64,000 nucleotides of DNA, from the NCBI GenBank assembly GCA_038040445.1, contig JBBPIG010000028.1, positions 1-64,000 of the forward strand, in the 5' to 3' direction. Positions 59,269 to 64,000 of the stretch are shown piece by piece. Within the stretch, counting starts at the first letter, position 1; the number at the start of each line of letters is the position of its first letter. The notes beneath the pieces are model-generated. The model was not told the origin of the DNA. It searched no databases and saw nothing but the letters and a program-made list of their open reading frames with translations. A program made the position numbers and the translations under genes. Source of the stretch: Acidobacteriota bacterium (GTDB lineage: Bacteria > Acidobacteriota > Blastocatellia > UBA7656).

Positions 59269-59691
59269 TCACGCGTTGACGGCGGCTTCTTCGGCCTTCG
59301 GCGTTTCGGTCGTCTGCTTCTTCTGATAGTCGCGCACCGCCGCTTTGATTGCGTCTTCAGCAAGAACCGAGCAATGAATCTTGACCGGCGGGAGGTTCAA
59401 CTCCTTTACGATTGCTGTGTTCTTGATCGCCAGCGCATCGTCGACCGATCGTCCCTTGAGCCACTCGGTTGCGAGGCTCGAGCTTGCGATGGCCGAGCCG
59501 CAGCCGAACGTCTTGAACTTCGCATCCTCGATGATCTGCGTATCGGGATTGATCTTGATCTGAAGCTTCATCACGTCGCCGCACTCGGGCGCGCCGACAA
59601 GCCCCGTACCGACGCTGGGGTCTTTCTTGTCGAGGCTTCCAACATTGCGCGGATTGTTGTAATGATCAACGACCTTGTCTGAATATGCCAT
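59269..59691 (-). CDS. iscU: Fe-S scaffold protein IscU
   Basis: 140 residues: YSDKVVDHYNNPRNVGSLD, then the cluster ligands in GAPECGDVMKLQI, FKTFGCGSAIASSS and LPPVKIHCSVLAEDAI. LPPVK is the HscA recognition motif. It builds 2Fe-2S clusters with sulfur from IscS. A short acidic/Ala tail is extra. Confidence 0.96.
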   Translation of the reverse strand: MAYSDKVVDHYNNPRNVGSLDKKDPSVGTGLVGAPECGDVMKLQIKINPDTQIIEDAKFKTFGCGSAIASSSLATEWLKGRSVDDALAIKNTAIVKELNLPPVKIHCSVLAEDAIKAAVRDYQKKQTTETPKAEEAAVNA

Positions 59692-59727
59692 TTGTTTGTC
59701 CGTCCTCTCGTACTGTTGAGTTCTCTC

Positions 59728-60948
59728 TTATTCGCCAGCCCACTGAACCTTGCTGAGGTCGACGCCCTCCTGGACCATCTCCCACAGCGGTGAAAGCTCT
59801 CGCAATCTGTTCACGGCCTCGTTAACGCGGCCGATGGTGTAGTCGACTTCTTCCTCTGTGTTGAATCGCCCGAGTCCAAACCGAATCGAGCTGTGCGCAA
59901 GCTCTTCCCCGACGCCCAGAGCCTTCAGCACGTAACTCGGCTCGAGACTCGCCGACGTGCACGCCGAGCCTGACGACACAGCAATATCATTGATGCCCAT
60001 CAACAGCGACTCGCCCTCGACGTAGGCAAATGAAATGTTCAGGTTTCCTGGCAGGCGTTCGGTCGGATGCCCGTTGACGTAGACGTCGGGCAAATCATCC
60101 ATAAGCCCCTTGCGCAACTTCTCTCGCAGGCTGAAAACGCGCTCGTTCTCAACCGGCATTTCGTCCTTTGCGAGCTCGCACGCTTTTCCCAACCCGACTA
60201 TTCCGGTTACGTTGAGGGTTCCGCTTCGCATGCCACGCTCGTGGCCGCCGCCGTCCATCATCGGCACGAGCACCACGCGAGGGTTCTTGCGTCGAACATA
60301 CAAGCCTCCGGCGCCCTTCGGTCCGTAGATCTTGTGAGCCGAGAACGAAGCGAGGTCGACGTTCAGCTCGTTCACATTGAACGGGATTTTGCCGATGGCC
60401 TGAGTTGCGTCAGTGTGAAAGAGCACACCCTTCTCTTTACATACCTTGCCGATCTCAGCGATCGGCTGAATAACTCCGATCTCATTGTTCGCCATCATGA
60501 TCGTGACGAGGATCGTCTTGTCAGTGATCGCATTCTTGATGTCATCGGGTGTGATCAGTCCATCGCTTCCTACCGGGAGATAAGTCACCTTGAAGCCGCG
60601 CTTTTCGAGCTTCTTGCAACTGTCCAGCACTGCCTTGTGTTCGGTGACTGCGGTTATGATGTGGTCGCCGCGCTCGTAATACATATCGGCGACGCCCTTG
60701 ATCGCAAGGTTGTCAGACTCAGTCGCGCCGCTGGTGAATACGATCTCCTTCGAAGACGCGCTGATCAAATCAGCTACTTGTTTGCGCGCGTTCTCGACAG
60801 CTTCTTCGGCTTCCCAACCAAACTGATGATTGCGGCTTGCTGCATTTCCGAATATTTCGATGAAGTAAGGACGCATCGTCTCGAAGACGCGCGGATCACA
60901 AGGCGTCGTCGCGTGATAGTCCATATAAATTGGGAGCTTCAAGGCCAT
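59728..60948 (-). CDS. iscS: Cysteine desulfurase IscS
   Basis: 406 residues. [59 protein letters not shown] lysine in [32 protein letters not shown] and catalytic Cys in [20 protein letters not shown]. IscS supplies sulfur for IscU and tRNA thiolation. Ends with the SPLWEM motif typical of proteobacterial IscS. Confidence 0.96.
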   Translation of the reverse strand: MALKLPIYMDYHATTPCDPRVFETMRPYFIEIFGNAASRNHQFGWEAEEAVENARKQVADLISASSKEIVFTSGATESDNLAIKGVADMYYERGDHIITAVTEHKAVLDSCKKLEKRGFKVTYLPVGSDGLITPDDIKNAITDKTILVTIMMANNEIGVIQPIAEIGKVCKEKGVLFHTDATQAIGKIPFNVNELNVDLASFSAHKIYGPKGAGGLYVRRKNPRVVLVPMMDGGGHERGMRSGTLNVTGIVGLGKACELAKDEMPVENERVFSLREKLRKGLMDDLPDVYVNGHPTERLPGNLNISFAYVEGESLLMGINDIAVSSGSACTSASLEPSYVLKALGVGEELAHSSIRFGLGRFNTEEEVDYTIGRVNEAVNRLRELSPLWEMVQEGVDLSKVQWAGE

Positions 60949-60978
60949 TCTATTCTCCTCGGAACTTGATCTCTTCTG

Positions 60979-61494
60979 CTAAGCGACCTCAGCCGTTTCC
61001 GGTTCGGGCCTTTCGACGGTCATCCCTGGATCTGCCAGTATGCGTTTCGATTTCACTCTTAGTGCGTAGACGATCTCGGGCTTCCCCTTGTTCGACAGAT
61101 CGGCCACAGTAATCGAATCCAAAAAGTTGTCCACGTGCTCGGCCAACTGCTTCCAGATCGCGCCGCTGATGCAACTGCTCGATATCCTGCAATCGTCGAC
61201 CGATTCTTCTTTGCTAAAACAGGAGTTTGTGTAAAGCGGAGACTCGACCAAGCGAAGGATTTCGCCAATGGTGATCTCCGACGGATCACGAGCGAGAACG
61301 TATCCTCCGTGCGATCCGCGCAAGCTCTTGACTATGTCTCCCTTGCGGAGTTGCTGAAAGAGCTGCTCGAGAAACATCAGCGATATTCCTTCTCGCTGCG
61401 AGATGGCTGCCAGAGGCACCGGCGCGCCATCTGAGTGCTGAGCGATGTCGAGCACCGCGCGCACCGAGTATTTCCCTTTTGAAGAAACTTGCAT
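60979..61494 (-). CDS. iscR: Rrf2-family regulator IscR
   Basis: 171 residues from ATG 61494 (MQVSSKGKYSVRAVLDIAQH). The winged helix includes ISQREGISLMFLEQLFQQLR and SLRGSHGGYVLARDPSEITI. The 2Fe-2S ligands are Cys92, Cys102 and Cys108 in CFSKEESVDDCRISSSC. The holo form represses isc genes; the apo form often activates suf. Its own promoter carries an IscR-type site, supporting autorepression. Confidence 0.95.
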   Translation of the reverse strand: MQVSSKGKYSVRAVLDIAQHSDGAPVPLAAISQREGISLMFLEQLFQQLRKGDIVKSLRGSHGGYVLARDPSEITIGEILRLVESPLYTNSCFSKEESVDDCRISSSCISGAIWKQLAEHVDNFLDSITVADLSNKGKPEIVYALRVKSKRILADPGMTVERPEPETAEVA

Positions 61495-61543
61495 AGCCTT
61501 TAAACCAACCACTCGCCACTCAACATTGCCAAGCGGAATTGAG

Positions 61544-61576
61544 ACTTTAGGATACCCGACTGATTAAGTCAAGTTC
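61544..61576 (-). promoter_or_regulatory. iscR promoter overlapped by an IscR type 1 operator
   Basis: On the minus strand: TTGACT (61567-61572), 17-base spacer, TAAAGT (61544-61549). The 25 bases 61552-61576 read ATACCCGACTGATTAAGTCA then AGTTC, matching the type 1 consensus ATASYYGACTRWWWYAGTC... at about 22 of 25 positions. The site covers the -35 and most of the spacer, as expected for repression by holo-IscR. Confidence 0.82.
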
Positions 61577-61666
61577 ATTGTTGACCGAAAAGGTCATGTA
61601 CTTGGCTGCGACACTAACTTACAAAATGATAAGCTTTACAGCGACGCGCCCGAACTCCTCCCAATC

Positions 61667-61695
61667 TTGACTTCAAAGTACAGATTTCCTAGTAT
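61667..61695 (+). promoter_or_regulatory. Putative sufB promoter
   Basis: TTGACT (61667-61672), 17-base spacer, TAGTAT (61690-61695), about 50 bases before the sufB ATG. It lies about 90 bases from the IscR site in the shared divergent region. Confidence 0.68.
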
Positions 61696-61749
61696 GTCAA
61701 TGAGCCTCCGATCAACGGAGAGTTCAGAAGGACACCCCGGAGACCACTG

Positions 61750-63210
<1,461 letters not shown>

Positions 63211-63218
63211 AGGAGATT

Positions 63219-63296
63219 GCCAATTGGCGATTGCCGAGTGAGCGCGCGTCGTTGAAATCCCGCAATCGGCAATCGGCAAATCGGCAATCCTTGGGG
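63219..63296. repeat. Short tandem repeats between sufB and sufC
   Basis: gccaattggcgattgccgag and repeated gcaatcgg units. Same type as the repeat inside lpxB at 29-98. Confidence 0.75.
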
Positions 63297-63301
63297 GAAC
63301 A

Positions 63302-64000
63302 ATGCTCGAAGTCAAGTATCTACATGTAAGCGTCGATAAGAATGAAATCCTGAGAGGCATCAACCTCAAGGTGAACGCGGGCGAAGTGCACGCGATCATG
63401 GGCCCGAACGGATCGGGCAAGAGCACGCTGGCTCACGTGCTGGCCGGACGCGACGGTTATCAGGTTACCGAAGGCGAGGTGATCTACGAGGGCAAAGACT
63501 TACTCGCAATGCCTCCGGAGCAGCGCGCCCGCGAAGGCGTGTTCCTGGCGTTTCAGTATCCGGTTGAGATTCCGGGCGTGAGCAATATGTATTTTCTGCG
63601 AGCCGCGCTCAACGCGATACGCAAACATCGCGGACTCGACGAGCTTGATGCGATGGACTTCCTCACCATGGTGCGCGAGAAGATGAAGTCGCTCGATATG
63701 GACCAGACCTTAATGAATCGTCCGGTGAACGACGGATTCTCGGGAGGCGAGAAAAAACGCAACGAGATATTTCAGATGGCGGTGCTCGAACCGAAGCTCG
63801 CCATTCTGGACGAGACCGATTCGGGTCTCGATATCGACGCGCTGAAGACGGTCGCTGACGGCATCAACGCACTGCGACTCCCTCATCGCGCGATAATACT
63901 TGTGACGCATTATCAGCGGCTGCTGAACTACGTCGTGCCCGATTATGTGCACGTGTTGTCTGAAGGCCGCATCGTCAAGTCCGGCGGCAAGGAACTGGCG
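63302..64000 (+). CDS. sufC: Fe-S assembly ATPase SufC (runs off window)
   Basis: 233 codons visible, no stop before the window ends. Walker A MGPNGSGKSTLAHVLAG, signature FSGGEKKRNEIFQMAVLEP, Walker B LAILDETDSGLDIDALK and H-loop LVTHYQRLL, all SufC-specific. Normal SufC is about 250 residues, so only a short C-terminus is missing. ATPase of the SufBCD complex; sufD is expected next. Confidence 0.95.
   Translation, partial: MLEVKYLHVSVDKNEILRGINLKVNAGEVHAIMGPNGSGKSTLAHVLAGRDGYQVTEGEVIYEGKDLLAMPPEQRAREGVFLAFQYPVEIPGVSNMYFLRAALNAIRKHRGLDELDAMDFLTMVREKMKSLDMDQTLMNRPVNDGFSGGEKKRNEIFQMAVLEPKLAILDETDSGLDIDALKTVADGINALRLPHRAIILVTHYQRLLNYVVPDYVHVLSEGRIVKSGGKELA

Overview
The window looks like chromosomal DNA of a GC-rich diderm (Gram-negative type) bacterium. 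A lipid A gene, an OprP-type porin and a lipoprotein-anchored sulfate binding protein support an outer membrane. The mix of a TPR/zinc-finger anti-sigma-like protein, an IPT/TIG propeller protein, an ISC operon, and REP-like and 7-bp tandem repeats fits Acidobacteriota best, but that is inference. No 16S rRNA or tRNA gene was seen.

Left flank (1-3328): the 3' end of lpxB, carrying an in-frame 7-bp tandem repeat, and an NtrY-type histidine kinase.

Integron (3329 to about 28760): an integron integrase is followed by an attI region and about 23 gene cassettes, all on the plus strand. They are separated by 19 well-formed attC sites and several degenerate ones. The integrase points the same way as the cassettes, which is the minority arrangement. 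A TATAAT box sits just before the attI crossover. Cassettes encode a SLATT-like two-TM protein, a frameshifted exported protein, a STAND-type NTPase, three VOC proteins and a chimeric fourth, a DUF488 protein, an HNH protein, a DUF1566 membrane protein with an exported partner, two DinB-like proteins, MOSC, a beta-lactamase-fold serine hydrolase, Mrr restriction endonuclease, an exported PQQ-propeller, three DUF1801 proteins, a BrnT/BrnA toxin-antitoxin pair, DUF3303 and several unknowns. One cassette leader holds a group II intron that has lost its ORF. Several cassettes are fused or decayed (truncated PIN, TfoX, LuxR and other fragments). A 16-nt piece of attI is repeated deep in the array at 25538. 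The array ends abruptly against the 3' end of panC.

Right flank: a PanC homologue with altered active-site motifs; a cluster of five REP-like hairpins; an AlkA-like glycosylase and endonuclease III; a minus-strand sulfate uptake operon (binding protein, two permeases, OprP-like porin, and an ATPase fused to two universal stress domains); Xaa-Pro aminopeptidase; a DNA polymerase I-like protein without the 5' nuclease; TPR proteins; RNase P RNA; an orphan OmpR-type regulator; an IPT/TIG propeller protein; a cupin; an enterochelin-esterase-like protein; thiL; and a zinc-ribbon protein.

Fe-S region (53286-64000): a long minus-strand ISC operon (iscR, iscS, iscU, iscA, hscB, hscA, fdx, zinc ribbon, iscX, then a second cysteine desulfurase, a DUF3303 protein and an IscU-like protein) diverges from sufB-sufC. 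A near-consensus IscR type 1 site lies inside the iscR promoter, so the intergenic region probably co-ordinates both assembly systems.
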